Positions 16,119-25,488 are shown, counted from the first letter of the stretch. The stretch: DNA of 33,244 nt from Treponema sp. (GCA_031276965.1 JAISMC010000126.1:1-33244); one strand, 5' to 3'. Numbers and translations: made by a program. Notes: a model not told the origin generated them from the letters alone.

Positions 16119-17576
16119 CTATATCCGCCGCCAGACTGTTCCGGCAGGTCCGTCTTCCAGCAGGATACCCCGGCTTTTAAGAGTATCCCGGATGGCATCC
16201 GCCTGGGCAAAGTCCCGGGCCTTCTTCGCCCCGGTCCGCCGTGCGATAAGATCCTCAATTTCTCTGAGGGTCTCCGCATCTTCCACCCGTTCAAAGCTTT
16301 TTTCCGCCTGTTCCTTCAGACTAAGCCCCAGAACCCGGTCCATGTCGAAGATTACCGCCAGGATTTCCCCGCCCTCAAGGCCGCTGTCCCGAAGGACCCC
16401 CCAAAGCTCCGCCAGAGCCCGGGGGGTAGAAATGTCGTCATTCAGGGCCCGGTCAAAGGCGGCCAGATAAGCTTGGGCCGCCACGGAAAGCGGTTCCCCC
16501 TGTTTCCATGCCTCCGCCGCCGCTTTTACAACGCCGGATCCGGCCTTGGCCGCCAAAGAGCGGACCTTGTCCAGCAGAGAACGCCGGGCGTTCCGGGCGC
16601 TGTCCAGCCCTTCGTAAGAGAATTGTAACTGGCTCCGGTAATGCCCCCCCAGGAGGAAATACCGGTAATCCAGGGGATCGTAGCCGGCGTCTATCAGACT
16701 TTGAAGAGTAAGGAAGCCGCCGGCGGATTTAGACATCTTCCCCTTGTCCAGGACCAGAAATTCATTGTGAAGCCAGTACTTAACCCAGGGACTTTTACCG
16801 GTAGCGGCTTCACTCTGGGCTATCTCGTTGGTATGGTGGATAGGCACATGATCGACGCCTCCGGCATGAATATCAAAGGTTTCCCCCAGATACTTGATGC
16901 TCATGGCGGAACATTCAATATGCCAGCCCGGATAACCCCGGCCCCAGGGACTATCCCAGATCAAAGCCTGATTTTCAAACTTGCTCTTGGTAAACCAGAG
17001 TACAAAATCCTGGGGGTTCCGCTTGTTTTCATCCACCCCGGTCCGGGCGCCGGCCTTGAGATCCTCAAGCCGGAGCCGGGCAAGTTCCCCATAGGAGGAA
17101 AACCGGGCTACGTCAAAGTAGAGATTACCCCCGGCAAAATAGGTAAAACCATGGGCCTCGATTTTTTGTATTAGGGCTATCATGTCGCCGATATGCTCAG
17201 TGGCCCTGCAGACAATACCGGGCCTGAGTATGTTCATCCGCTCCGTATCGTTAAAAAAGGCCCCGGTGTAGAAATCCGCTATTTCCATCACCGACTTTCC
17301 CCGTTCTTCGGCGCTTTTTACCATTTTGTCGTCGCCCTCGTCGTTATCGCCGCTTAAATGGCCCACATCGGTGATGTTCATCACATGCTTTACCTGGTAC
17401 CCCAGCCGCCGCAGCGTCCGGACCACCACGTCGTGGAATACATAGGCCCGGAGATTCCCAATATGGGCATAGTTGTACACCGTAGGACCGCAGCCGTAAA
17501 AACCGACCTGTCCTGTTTCAAGGGGTTCAAAGACCTGTAATTCCCGGCCCAGGGTATTAAAAAGGGTCAGCGCCAT
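16119..17576 (-). CDS. cysS: Cysteine--tRNA ligase
   Basis: The protein has 485 residues. It charges tRNA-Cys with cysteine using ATP. The class I synthetase signatures are present: the HIGH motif as HIGN (38-41, in YNYAHIGNLRAYVFHD) and KMSKS (280-284). Zinc ligands fit Cys29 (GCGPTVYN), Cys222 (HIECSAM), and His247/Glu251 in HHTNEIAQSEA, where the family usually has HHENEIAQSE. The C-terminal helical and tRNA-binding parts are complete, ending with FAQADAIRDTLKSRGILLEDGPAGTVWRR. The ATG at 17576 begins the conserved N-terminus (MALTLFNTLGRELQVFEPL); a frame extension upstream to 17678 has no family resemblance. The gene diverges from yejA. Confidence 0.96.
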   Translation of the reverse strand: MALTLFNTLGRELQVFEPLETGQVGFYGCGPTVYNYAHIGNLRAYVFHDVVVRTLRRLGYQVKHVMNITDVGHLSGDNDEGDDKMVKSAEERGKSVMEIADFYTGAFFNDTERMNILRPGIVCRATEHIGDMIALIQKIEAHGFTYFAGGNLYFDVARFSSYGELARLRLEDLKAGARTGVDENKRNPQDFVLWFTKSKFENQALIWDSPWGRGYPGWHIECSAMSIKYLGETFDIHAGGVDHVPIHHTNEIAQSEAATGKSPWVKYWLHNEFLVLDKGKMSKSAGGFLTLQSLIDAGYDPLDYRYFLLGGHYRSQLQFSYEGLDSARNARRSLLDKVRSLAAKAGSGVVKAAAEAWKQGEPLSVAAQAYLAAFDRALNDDISTPRALAELWGVLRDSGLEGGEILAVIFDMDRVLGLSLKEQAEKSFERVEDAETLREIEDLIARRTGAKKARDFAQADAIRDTLKSRGILLEDGPAGTVWRRI

Positions 17577-17639
17577 TAGTTGTCTAAGGTACGGAAAAGG
17601 GCGGAAAAAATCAACACACCGCAATGCCTCAAAATTATT

Positions 17640-17655
17640 CCGGCCTAAAGGCCGG
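17640..17655. promoter_or_regulatory. Palindrome in the cysS-yejA divergent gap
   Basis: CCGGCC-TAAA-GGCCGG is a perfect 6-bp inverted repeat between the two divergent genes, upstream of the yejA promoter. It could be an operator or a short hairpin; nothing else in the sequence decides between them. Confidence 0.35.
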
Positions 17656-17701
17656 GGAGTGGTCCCGCCATGTTTCATGTGCAGACTTGGGATGCGGCGC
17701 C

Positions 17702-17730
17702 TTGACCAAGGCCGGACTTGTTTTTATGCT
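17702..17730 (+). promoter_or_regulatory. Sigma-70-type promoter of the yej operon
   Basis: TTGACC (17702-17707) and TATGCT (17725-17730) are separated by exactly 17 bases. Transcription would begin near 17737, only about 13 bases before the yejA start, with the gggagggg ribosome-binding site (about 17739-17746) placed directly after it. Confidence 0.6.
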
Positions 17731-17749
17731 GTACCCGTGGGAGGGGAAG

Positions 17750-19534
17750 ATGAAGCGCCGGTTTTTTTGCCTGTCGTTGCTGTTATGCGCCGTTTTATTC
17801 CTCCATGCCCAGAGTCCCCGGACTATTACCGCCGTTTCCATTGCTATGCGGGGGAATCCTCAATACCCCGAAGGTTTTACCCGCTTCAATTATGTAAACC
17901 CCGATGCTCCCAAGGGCGGAACCATTACCCGCTATGCCATCGGTACTTACGACAACTTTCACCGCTATGCCCTTCGGGGAAGCTGCGCCGCAGGCTGGGA
18001 ATATTTCTACGATACCCTTATGACCGGTTCCGATGACGAAGACGACGCTCTCTATCCTCTGATAGCCGAAAAAATCGAATACGCCGAGGACTATTCCTTT
18101 ATCATATTTACGATAAACCCCAATGCGAAGGATCAGGAGGGGCAGCCCATTACCGCCGAAGATGCGGCCTTTTCTTTTAATACCTTTTACGAAAAGGGGG
18201 TCCCCCAGTTTAGGACCTACTTTAACGGCGTTACCGCCCGGGTCCTGCCGGGAAACCGGATCCGTTTTGACATTCCCGGGCCGGGAAACAAGGAACTAAT
18301 GTTGTCCCTGGGGGGGACTACGGTTTTCCCCAAACGCTTCTGGGAGGGCCGGGATTTTTCAGAGCCCCTCACCGTTCCTCCTCTGGGAACCGGCGCCTAC
18401 CGGGTAAAGGATTACCGCATGGGTCAGTATGTGATCCTGGAACGGGTTAAGAATTACTGGGCCAGGGATCTGCCGGTGAATAAGGGGCAGTATAACTTTG
18501 ATATTATCCGTTATGATTACTACCGGGACGATACTATAGCCCTGGAAGCCTTCAAGTCCGGAGAGTACGATATACGCAGTGAAGTGGACATTGAAAAGTG
18601 GACCGTCCAGTATACGGGACCGGCCTTTAATTCGGGACGCATCGTTAAGGAGGCGATACCTCACGAAATTCCCCAGCCCATGAGCGCCTATGTTTTTAAT
18701 ACGGAACGGCCCCTCTTCTCGGATCTCCGGGTCCGCCGGGCCCTTAATTATTTTCTGGATTTTGAATGGATGAATAAGAATCTCTTCTACGGCGCCTATG
18801 CCCGGACGAGGAGTTACTTCCAAAATACCGTTTACGCTGCGGAGGGGCTTCCCTCGGCGGAGGAGCTTGCAATACTGGAACCCATACGGGACCGTATACC
18901 CCCGGAGATTTTTACCGGGACCTACAATCCTCCGGTAAGCGACGGGTCGGGCTTTATCAGGCCGCAGCTTAGGGCGGCGCTTAAGCTCTTTAACGAAGCG
19001 GGCTGGGATCTGCGGCGGGGAAAGATGGTCAAAACAAGCACCGGAGAGCAGATGCGTTTTGAGCTTTTGATCTACGCCGCCGCTTCGGAAAAAATCGCTA
19101 TTCCCCTCCAGCGGAATTTGGCCCGGTTTGGCATTGACATGCGGATTCGCATGGTGGATACCAGCCAGTTTGTAAACCGTCTCCGTTCCCGGGATTTTGA
19201 CATGCTGGACCGGGGTTATTCGGCCAATTACTACCCCGGCGCCAATCTGCTCTTTTACTGGCATTCCGATTATATCGATTCCACCTACAATACCGCAGGG
19301 GTTCAGGATCCGGCGATCAATTATCTTGTGGAGGGTATCGTGGCGAATCAGGAAAACGCCGCCGCCCTCCTGGCCTGGGGGCGGGCCCTGGACCGGGTCC
19401 TGACGTGGAACCACTATGTGATTCCCCAGTGGCATAATTCTGAATTCTGGGTTGCCTATAACAGCAGACTGGAAAAGCCCCGGCAGCGGCCGCGTTACGC
19501 CCTGGGGCTTGACACCTGGTGGTTTCGTGAATAA
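17750..19534 (+). CDS. yejA: ABC transporter substrate-binding protein, YejA-like (family 5)
   Basis: The protein has 594 residues from the ATG at 17750, preceded by gggagggga and opening a signal peptide (MKRRFFCLSLLLCAVLFLH, ending AQS). The mature protein begins with the YejA-type phrase GNPQYPEGFTRFNYVNPDAPKGGTITRYAIGTYDNFHRYALRG. It then shows the family 5 landmarks DEDDALYPLIAEKIEYAEDYSFIIFTINPNAK and LGTGAYRVKDYRMGQYVILERVKNYWARDLPVN-type text. Length and order match E. coli YejA (about 600 residues). In enterobacteria YejABEF imports peptide-like compounds such as microcin C; the natural cargo here is unknown, probably peptides. No lipobox cysteine follows the signal peptide, so it should be a soluble periplasmic protein. 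Confidence 0.93.
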   Translation: MKRRFFCLSLLLCAVLFLHAQSPRTITAVSIAMRGNPQYPEGFTRFNYVNPDAPKGGTITRYAIGTYDNFHRYALRGSCAAGWEYFYDTLMTGSDDEDDALYPLIAEKIEYAEDYSFIIFTINPNAKDQEGQPITAEDAAFSFNTFYEKGVPQFRTYFNGVTARVLPGNRIRFDIPGPGNKELMLSLGGTTVFPKRFWEGRDFSEPLTVPPLGTGAYRVKDYRMGQYVILERVKNYWARDLPVNKGQYNFDIIRYDYYRDDTIALEAFKSGEYDIRSEVDIEKWTVQYTGPAFNSGRIVKEAIPHEIPQPMSAYVFNTERPLFSDLRVRRALNYFLDFEWMNKNLFYGAYARTRSYFQNTVYAAEGLPSAEELAILEPIRDRIPPEIFTGTYNPPVSDGSGFIRPQLRAALKLFNEAGWDLRRGKMVKTSTGEQMRFELLIYAAASEKIAIPLQRNLARFGIDMRIRMVDTSQFVNRLRSRDFDMLDRGYSANYYPGANLLFYWHSDYIDSTYNTAGVQDPAINYLVEGIVANQENAAALLAWGRALDRVLTWNHYVIPQWHNSEFWVAYNSRLEKPRQRPRYALGLDTWWFRE

Positions 19535-19574
19535 TTTTCTCAGGCCGTCCGGAGATGGAGGATGCGCATAAATC

Positions 19575-20672
19575 ATGGCGGCGTATATACTGCGGCGGCT
19601 GCTGCTGATTATTCCCACCCTGTGGGCGATCATCACCATAAATTTCTTTATCATCCAGATTGCCCCCGGAGGGCCGGTGGATCAGGCCATTGCGGACATG
19701 CAGGACCTGGGATCCGGCGGGGCCATGCAGCGGATCTCCGGAGGGGGGCCCGGTCCGGGCGGGGACCGGCCCCGGCAGGCGGGGAGCAGTTCCGCCTACC
19801 GGGGCGCCCGGGGGCTTGACCCGGAGGTGATAGCGGAGATTGAAAAACGCTACGGTTTTGATAAGCCCATCGGGATACGGTATCTCCGGCTGTTAAAAAA
19901 CTATGCTACCTTTAATTTCGGAGACAGCCTTTTCCGGGGGCGTTCCGTGCTGGCCCTTATTGCCGAGCGGCTTCCGGTATCAATCTCGCTGGGGCTTTGG
20001 AGTACCCTGATCATCTATGCGGTTTCCATTCCCCTGGGCATACGGAAGGCGGTAAAGAATGGTTCCCGCTTTGATCTTTGGACCAGTACCGCGGTGATCC
20101 TGGGCAACGCCATCCCCTCCTTCCTCTTTGCGGTGCTGCTGGTGGTTTTCTTTGCCGGGGGCAGCTACTTCAAGATCTTCCCCCTCAGGGGAATCGTATC
20201 GGTGAATTTTTCGGAACTCAGCCTTCCCGCGAAGCTTCTCGATTATTTCCGGCATCTGGCCCTTCCCATACTCTGCATTGTGATAGGGGGTTTTGCCACC
20301 CTGACCATGCTGACGAAAAATTCTTTCCTCGAGGAGATCCATAAACAGTACGTCACCACCGCCCGGTCCAAGGGGCTTACGGAAAAGAAGATCCTTATGA
20401 AGCATGTTTTTAGAAACGCCATGCTCATCGTTATCGCCGGTTTTCCCGCGGTCTTTATCTCCATGTTTTTTACCGGTTCCCTGATGATAGAGGTGATCTT
20501 CTCTCTGGAAGGGCTTGGGCTTTTAGGCTTTGAGTCGATCATGCAGCGGGATTATCCGGTGATCTTTTCCACCCTCTATATATTCACCCTCCTGGGGCTG
20601 CTCCTCTCCCTGCTGAGCGACATCATGTATACCGTCATCGATCCCCGGATCGACTTCGAGGGGCGGCAATGA
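19575..20672 (+). CDS. yejB: ABC transporter permease YejB
   Basis: The 365-residue inner-membrane permease matches E. coli YejB in length. It opens with a membrane helix ([33 protein letters not shown], abbreviated) and then the Gly/Arg-rich periplasmic insert typical of YejB, ending [24 protein letters not shown]. Five further helices follow. The EAA-type loop that contacts the ATPase reads [24 protein letters not shown] (about 257-280). The ggagg motif (19557-19561) is 13 bases from the ATG, which is unusually far, so expression may be lower than for the neighbouring genes. It is 40 bases after yejA and overlaps yejE by ATGA. Confidence 0.93.
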   Translation: MAAYILRRLLLIIPTLWAIITINFFIIQIAPGGPVDQAIADMQDLGSGGAMQRISGGGPGPGGDRPRQAGSSSAYRGARGLDPEVIAEIEKRYGFDKPIGIRYLRLLKNYATFNFGDSLFRGRSVLALIAERLPVSISLGLWSTLIIYAVSIPLGIRKAVKNGSRFDLWTSTAVILGNAIPSFLFAVLLVVFFAGGSYFKIFPLRGIVSVNFSELSLPAKLLDYFRHLALPILCIVIGGFATLTMLTKNSFLEEIHKQYVTTARSKGLTEKKILMKHVFRNAMLIVIAGFPAVFISMFFTGSLMIEVIFSLEGLGLLGFESIMQRDYPVIFSTLYIFTLLGLLLSLLSDIMYTVIDPRIDFEGRQ

Positions 20673-21694
20673 AAGCGGAAAAATCCCGCCGCTTTAACCG
20701 CTGGGAACGGTTTGCCAAAAATAAGCGGGCCCTGGTATCCCTGTGGATCTTTGCGGTCATCTTTGTGATCAGCCTTTGTGCGGAATTGGCTGCCAACGAT
20801 AAGCCCATCCTGGTTTGGTTCAAGGGCAGGCTTTACTTTCCCGTGGCGGCGGATTATTCGGAACTGGTCTTCGGGGGTGAGTTCGACATCAACGCCGATT
20901 ATCAGGACCCCTACATAACCGGGAAGATCGAGGCCGGCGGCTGGATGCTGCGTCCCCCCATACGGTTCAGTTACGATACCATCAGTTACAGGCTGCCCCG
21001 GCCCGCGCCGTCGCCGCCCACCGGGGAAAACTGGTTCGGCACCGATGACCGGGGCCGGGACGTGGCGGCCCGGGTAATTTACGGCTTTAGAATTTCCGTA
21101 CTCTTCGGCATTATCCTTACGGTGATCTCCTCGGTGATAGGGATCATCCTGGGGGCCCTTCAGGGTTACTACGGGGGGCTCCTGGACATTATCTTCCAGC
21201 GCTTTATGGAGGTATGGTCGGGAATGCCCACTCTTTTCATCCTGATCATCCTCTCTTCGGTGATAGAGCCGAACTTCTGGTGGCTCCTGGGGATAACCCT
21301 GCTCTTCGGCTGGATGAGCCTGGTAGGAGTGGTGCGGGCGGAATTTCTCCGGGCAAGGAACTTCGAGTATGTCCTGGCCGCCCGGGCCATGGGGATGCGC
21401 CACAGCAGGATTATGTTTGTTCACATCCTTCCCAATGCCATGACCAGCGCCCTGAGTTACCTTCCCTTTATCCTGGGGGGGTCGATTACCACCCTTACCT
21501 CTCTGGACTTTCTCGGTTTCGGTCTGCCCATCGGTTCTCCTTCCCTGGGGGAACTTTTGAACCAGGGCAAGGTGAATCTTCAGGCCCCCTGGCTGGGGAT
21601 CGCTGCATTTGTAGTTCTGGCCCTTACCCTTACCCTGCTGGTATTTATCGGCGAGGGGGTGCGGGACGCCTTTGATCCAAGGAGAAGGGTATGA
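20669..21694 (+). CDS. yejE: ABC transporter permease YejE
   Basis: The 341-residue permease is the same length as E. coli YejE. It begins with a cytoplasmic Arg/Lys-rich segment ([22 protein letters not shown]). A long periplasmic loop contains [20 protein letters not shown] and [22 protein letters not shown], the usual start of the transport domain. The EAA loop reads [24 protein letters not shown] (about 232-255). The ATG overlaps the yejB stop (ATGA), with gagggg upstream. Together with YejB it forms the membrane channel of the importer. Confidence 0.93.
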   Translation: MKAEKSRRFNRWERFAKNKRALVSLWIFAVIFVISLCAELAANDKPILVWFKGRLYFPVAADYSELVFGGEFDINADYQDPYITGKIEAGGWMLRPPIRFSYDTISYRLPRPAPSPPTGENWFGTDDRGRDVAARVIYGFRISVLFGIILTVISSVIGIILGALQGYYGGLLDIIFQRFMEVWSGMPTLFILIILSSVIEPNFWWLLGITLLFGWMSLVGVVRAEFLRARNFEYVLAARAMGMRHSRIMFVHILPNAMTSALSYLPFILGGSITTLTSLDFLGFGLPIGSPSLGELLNQGKVNLQAPWLGIAAFVVLALTLTLLVFIGEGVRDAFDPRRRV

Positions 21695-23289
21695 GCGGGC
21701 GCCTGGTTGAATACAGGGGGTTCAGGGCCGCCTTTGGCGCCGGGGAGCAGAGCCGGGAGGTGGTCCACGGCATAGACTTTTATATTGACGGGCATGAAAC
21801 CTTTGCTCTGGTGGGGGAAAGCGGCAGCGGCAAGACCGTCAGCGCCCAGGCCCTGCTCAGGCTGTTAAGCGAAGATTGGATACGGTATCCCGGCGGGGAG
21901 ATCCTCTTTGAAGGCCGGGATGTGCTTAAAATGCCGGAGCCGGAACTGCTCAGGCTCCGGGGCCGGGAGGTGGGGATGATCTTTCAGGAACCAATGACTT
22001 CCCTTAATCCCCTCCATACCATAGAGAAGCAGCTTGCGGAGTCCCTCTTTCTCCACCAGGGTATTGCCCGCCGGAAAAGCCGGTTCCTCATTCTGGACTG
22101 GCTTAACCGGGTCGGGCTCCGGGATGCGGAACGGCGGCTTTCCGCTTATCCCCATGAACTTTCCGGCGGGGAACGCCAGCGGGTGATGATAGCCCTGGCC
22201 CTCCTTAACAAGCCCAAACTTCTTATCGCCGACGAACCGACTACCGCCCTGGACGTAACCATCCAGGACCAGATTCTCACCCTGATCGGGGAACTACAGA
22301 AGGATCTTGGCATGGCGGTACTCTTTATCACCCATGACCTGGGGGTGGTACGCCGTATGGCCGCCAGAACTGCGGTAATGCGGGACGGCCTGATCCTGGA
22401 AACCGGTCCCACCGGAGAGATCTTCGCTCATCCCAGGGAGGAGTATACCAGGCTGCTCATCGGCTCGGGGGAAGAGGAGGAAAGCCCCGGGACGGACCCG
22501 GAGGCCCCGGCGGCGGCGGCGCTTAGAAATTTGCGGGTTTACTTCCCGGTTAAGAAGGGCCTTCTCCGGCGGGTTGCGGGCCACGTTAAGGCGGTGGACG
22601 GGGTTGATTTCGTACTTCGCCGGGGCCGGACCCTGGGGCTTGTGGGGGAGAGCGGCAGCGGCAAGACTACCCTGGGCAAGGCCCTGCTCAGACTGGAAAA
22701 GAGCAGCGGGGTCATTCTCCTGGGGGACCGGGAAATTCAGGATCTCAACGAAAAGGCCCTGCGGCCCCTCAGGCGGAAGATGCAGATCATCTTTCAGGAT
22801 CCCTACGGGTCCCTCAGCCCCCGGATGACTATTGAGCATATTGTGGGGGAGGGACTCTTAATCCACCGGATCGGGACCAAGGCGGGCCGCAGGGAACGGG
22901 TTCTTGAGGCGCTTGGGGAGGTGGGCCTGGGAAATGAGGATTTCCTTGACCGTTACCCCAATGAATTTTCCGGGGGCCAGCGTCAGCGCATCGCCCTTGC
23001 CCGGAGCCTCGTGCTGGAGCCCGAGATTCTGGTACTGGACGAACCCACCTCGAGCCTGGACCGGACCATTCAATATCAGGTGGTGAAGCTGCTTCGGGAA
23101 CTGCAGCGGCGGCGGGGCCTCTCCTATGTTTTTATCAGCCACGATCTGCGCATAGTGCGGAGCCTCTGCCACGATATCCTCATCATGAAGGCGGGAAAGG
23201 TAGTGGAGGCCGGTCCCGCGGCGGAGATATTTGCCAATCCGAAAGAGGAGTATACCCGGGAGCTGCTGCGTACTGCATTTGGAGTCTAG
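21691..23289 (+). CDS. yejF: ABC transporter ATP-binding protein YejF (two fused ATPase domains)
   Basis: The 532-residue protein contains two full ABC ATPase domains. Domain 1 has Walker A GESGSGKT (about 49-56), signature LSGGERQRV and Walker B LLIADEPTTALD. Domain 2 (from about residue 275) has GESGSGKT, signature FSGGQRQRI and Walker B ILVLDEPTSSLD. Each domain ends with the oligopeptide-transporter extension (HPREEYTRLL, NPKEEYTRELL). This fused layout and length fit E. coli YejF (529 residues). The ATG overlaps the yejE stop as ATGA, and aaggag lies six bases upstream. It powers uptake by the YejA-B-E partners. Confidence 0.95.
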   Translation: MSGRLVEYRGFRAAFGAGEQSREVVHGIDFYIDGHETFALVGESGSGKTVSAQALLRLLSEDWIRYPGGEILFEGRDVLKMPEPELLRLRGREVGMIFQEPMTSLNPLHTIEKQLAESLFLHQGIARRKSRFLILDWLNRVGLRDAERRLSAYPHELSGGERQRVMIALALLNKPKLLIADEPTTALDVTIQDQILTLIGELQKDLGMAVLFITHDLGVVRRMAARTAVMRDGLILETGPTGEIFAHPREEYTRLLIGSGEEEESPGTDPEAPAAAALRNLRVYFPVKKGLLRRVAGHVKAVDGVDFVLRRGRTLGLVGESGSGKTTLGKALLRLEKSSGVILLGDREIQDLNEKALRPLRRKMQIIFQDPYGSLSPRMTIEHIVGEGLLIHRIGTKAGRRERVLEALGEVGLGNEDFLDRYPNEFSGGQRQRIALARSLVLEPEILVLDEPTSSLDRTIQYQVVKLLRELQRRRGLSYVFISHDLRIVRSLCHDILIMKAGKVVEAGPAAEIFANPKEEYTRELLRTAFGV

Positions 23290-23320
23290 TTATAAGAGGG
23301 TTTATAGGTTAGTAAACGGG

Positions 23321-23354
23321 GCTGTTTCAGAATCCGGCTGGTTTTGGAACAGTC
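23321..23354. repeat. Diverged copy of the intergenic palindrome family
   Basis: The arms gctgtttcagaa and ttttggaacagtc enclose a centre tccggctgg. The layout and the arm core (TTCAGAA…GGTT…GAACA) match the palindrome at 25452-25488 with several changes. It separates yejF from the aldolase gene and ends about ten bases before the aldolase ribosome-binding site. Confidence 0.5.
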
Positions 23355-23374
23355 TCAAACCATAAAGGAGTTAT

Positions 23375-24211
23375 ATGTCGCTGTATACCATGAAGGAAAT
23401 TCTGGCGGATGCCCGGAAGAGAAATTACGGGGCCGGCTTTTTTAACGCCGTCAATATCGAAATGATCCGGGCCTATATCCGGGCCGCGGAGGACTGCCGA
23501 TCGCCTATTATCATCGGCACCGCGGAGGCGCTCTTAAAATACGGTGATTTTGACTGGATAGGGCCCGTGCTGCTTCAGGCGGCAAGACTGGCCAAGGTTC
23601 CGGTAGCGGTTCATCTGGATCACACCTATCGCTTCGACACCATTATGCGGGCCCTCCGCGCCGGCTTCGGTTCGGTGATGTACGACGGCTCGGTGTTAAG
23701 CTATGAGGAGAACGTAAGGCGCAGCGCCGAAATCGCCGGGATCGCCCATCCCATGGGGGTGGGGCTGGAGTGCGAGCTTGGCAAGGTCGGCGGTCTTGAT
23801 GAGGGGGAGGGGGTCAGGGGGGAAAATATCTACACCGATCCCGGTCAGGCGCTGGATTTTGTGGAAAAAACCGGCGCCGATTTCCTCGCCGTTTCCATCG
23901 GTACCGTCCACGGAGTGTACCGGGAAACGCCCAAGTTGGACCTGAACCGGCTTGCCGGAATCCGGGCTAAAGTGAATAAGCCCCTGGTACTTCACGGCGG
24001 CAGCGGCCTTTCAGATGACGATTTCAAGAACTGTATCAAGGGCGGCATCTGTAAGGTAAATATCTACACCGATATAATTACCGCCGCAGCCAACGCAGTC
24101 AGGAAAGAGCGGGATCTGGCCTATGTCGATATCAACGAAAAGGCGGAGGCGGCTATGTACGAGGCGGCCGTGGATAAGCTCAAAATCTTCGGCAGCGATA
24201 ATACCTATTAG
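23375..24211 (+). CDS. Class II ketose-bisphosphate aldolase (GatY/KbaY/FbaA-like)
   Basis: The 278-residue protein is a zinc-dependent aldolase cleaving a ketose 1,6-bisphosphate (fructose or tagatose type) into dihydroxyacetone phosphate and glyceraldehyde 3-phosphate. Landmarks are GFFNAVNIEMIRAYIRAAED, zinc and catalytic residues in VAVHLDHTY (His80, Asp82, His83), LECELGKVGG (Glu134), TVHGVY (His179) and LHGGSGLSD (His207). The length of about 280 residues fits the GatY/KbaY subgroup; the exact sugar cannot be fixed from sequence alone. An aaaggag site precedes the ATG. A PfkB-family kinase follows after 12 bases, suggesting a kinase-aldolase pair for a phosphorylated sugar. Confidence 0.9.
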   Translation: MSLYTMKEILADARKRNYGAGFFNAVNIEMIRAYIRAAEDCRSPIIIGTAEALLKYGDFDWIGPVLLQAARLAKVPVAVHLDHTYRFDTIMRALRAGFGSVMYDGSVLSYEENVRRSAEIAGIAHPMGVGLECELGKVGGLDEGEGVRGENIYTDPGQALDFVEKTGADFLAVSIGTVHGVYRETPKLDLNRLAGIRAKVNKPLVLHGGSGLSDDDFKNCIKGGICKVNIYTDIITAAANAVRKERDLAYVDINEKAEAAMYEAAVDKLKIFGSDNTY

Positions 24212-24223
24212 CGGGGCGCCGGT

Positions 24224-25189
24224 ATGAAAAGGGTGCTCTGTGCCGGCCTTGTGGTGTGCGATATTCCCCTCAGGCCTATCCCCCGGTCGCTTTTACGGCT
24301 GGACGCCTGTATGATCGAGGCCCCCAGGCCTTCCACCGGCGGCGATGCCCTGAATGTGGCGGTTACCCTGACCAAGCTTGGCTTAAAAGCTTCCCTCTGC
24401 GGACTGGTGGGAAATGATGCAAACGGCGATTTTATATTGAAAACCCTGGACGAATTAGGGGTGGATACCCGGGGGATAGGCCGCCATCCCAGCCTGGGAA
24501 CGGTGGTGTCCTATATACTTATCGAAAGCGACGGCAGGCGCCACTTTGTGATATACAACGATTTGAGCGCCGTATTTTCCCGAAGCCATATCCCCGGCGC
24601 ATTGATCGAAGAGGCGGACCTGGTCTATTTCGGCAGCGCCATGTGCATGGAGGCCATGGACCGGGGGGGCGCCGCGGAGTTTTTCAAAAAAGCCCATGCG
24701 CTGGGGAAGATAACCGTAGCGGATACTGCCGCCGCCGACGCCGGCAGGGACAGCGCCTATTACCTGGAGCTTTTAGGCCCCATGCTGCGGGAGACCGATG
24801 TTTTTATCCCCAGTTATGAAGAGGCGGTGATCCTCACGGGGAAGGAGGGGCTTCCGGATATCCGGCGGACCCTGGCTCCCTATGGTTTTACCATTCTGGT
24901 GGTCAAGCTGGGTAAAAAAGGCTGTTATGTTACGGATTTCAAAAACGAATGGAAGGTTCCCGCCTTCCCGGACTTTAAGCCTCTGGATACCACCGGCGCG
25001 GGCGATTCCTTTAGCGGCGGTTTTATCCGCGGTTTGGCGGAAGGCTGGACCATCGATAAGGCGGCTGTCTTTGCCAACGCCGTGGCCGGTTTTAATATCA
25101 CTAAACTGGGAGCCACCGGCGGGGTACCTGATTTTGATACGGCCTGCCGTTATGTCATGGAAACTCCGGCCTTTAGTGGTCTTCATTAA
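24224..25189 (+). CDS. PfkB-family (ribokinase-like) carbohydrate kinase
   Basis: The protein has 321 residues and transfers the ATP gamma-phosphate to a sugar or sugar phosphate. Both family signatures are visible: the N-terminal substrate-binding glycine motif STGGDALNVAVTLTKLG (37-53) and the C-terminal DTTGAGDSFSGGFIRGL (255-271) with catalytic Asp261 and the anion hole. The phrase LVGNDANGDFILKTLDELGVDTRGI is standard for ribokinase, fructokinase and KdgK relatives. Its partner aldolase suggests a sugar 1- or 6-phosphate substrate, which is an inference. A clear Shine-Dalgarno sequence is lacking, so translation probably depends on the upstream gene. Confidence 0.88.
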   Translation: MKRVLCAGLVVCDIPLRPIPRSLLRLDACMIEAPRPSTGGDALNVAVTLTKLGLKASLCGLVGNDANGDFILKTLDELGVDTRGIGRHPSLGTVVSYILIESDGRRHFVIYNDLSAVFSRSHIPGALIEEADLVYFGSAMCMEAMDRGGAAEFFKKAHALGKITVADTAAADAGRDSAYYLELLGPMLRETDVFIPSYEEAVILTGKEGLPDIRRTLAPYGFTILVVKLGKKGCYVTDFKNEWKVPAFPDFKPLDTTGAGDSFSGGFIRGLAEGWTIDKAAVFANAVAGFNITKLGATGGVPDFDTACRYVMETPAFSGLH

Positions 25190-25200
25190 GGTATAGATAG

Positions 25201-25488
25201 GACTTGTTCGAGAAACCGCTTGGTTCTCTCAGACTATAGTCCGGTACAAGTCTCCCAAAAAACGCGGGTTTTTGACGAAATCTACGTTTTTTGTTATTTT
25301 TAAGCGGTTGCCGGCGAATCTTTGGTTCGACAGCAGCTGAAGTTTTCGGACAGCGCTATTAGAGTTGTTCAATAACTTCAGTTATTGAACAACTTCCGCT
25401 TAAAAACGGCAGAATTTCACAAAATGCGAAGTATTTTGTGAAATTCTGCAAGACTTGTTCAGAAACCAACCGGGTTTCTGAACAAGTC
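25201..25488. repeat. Array of five palindromic modules between the kinase gene and the helicase
   Basis: Five inverted repeats lie almost end to end. (A) gacttgt…acaagtc, 25201-25252, with inner arms gagaaacc/ggttctctc. (B) aaaaaacgcgg…ctacgtttttt, about 25257-25292. (C) A perfect 14-bp stem agttgttcaataac/gttattgaacaact, 25363-25394. (D) A perfect 17-bp stem gcagaatttcacaaaat/attttgtgaaattctgc, 25409-25449. (E) A perfect 16-bp stem gacttgttcagaaacc/ggtttctgaacaagtc with loop aaccg, 25452-25488. A, B and E resemble the modules upstream of pfp. Element E overlaps the 3' end of the helicase gene. Confidence 0.8.
25402..25449 (-). terminator. Terminator-like hairpin after the helicase operon
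   Basis: Read on the minus strand, the perfect 17-bp stem of module D (loop acttcgc) is followed after three bases by TTTTT (25402-25406). It begins ten bases downstream of the helicase stop codon, where a terminator of the TerB-ATPase-helicase operon would be expected. Confidence 0.5.
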
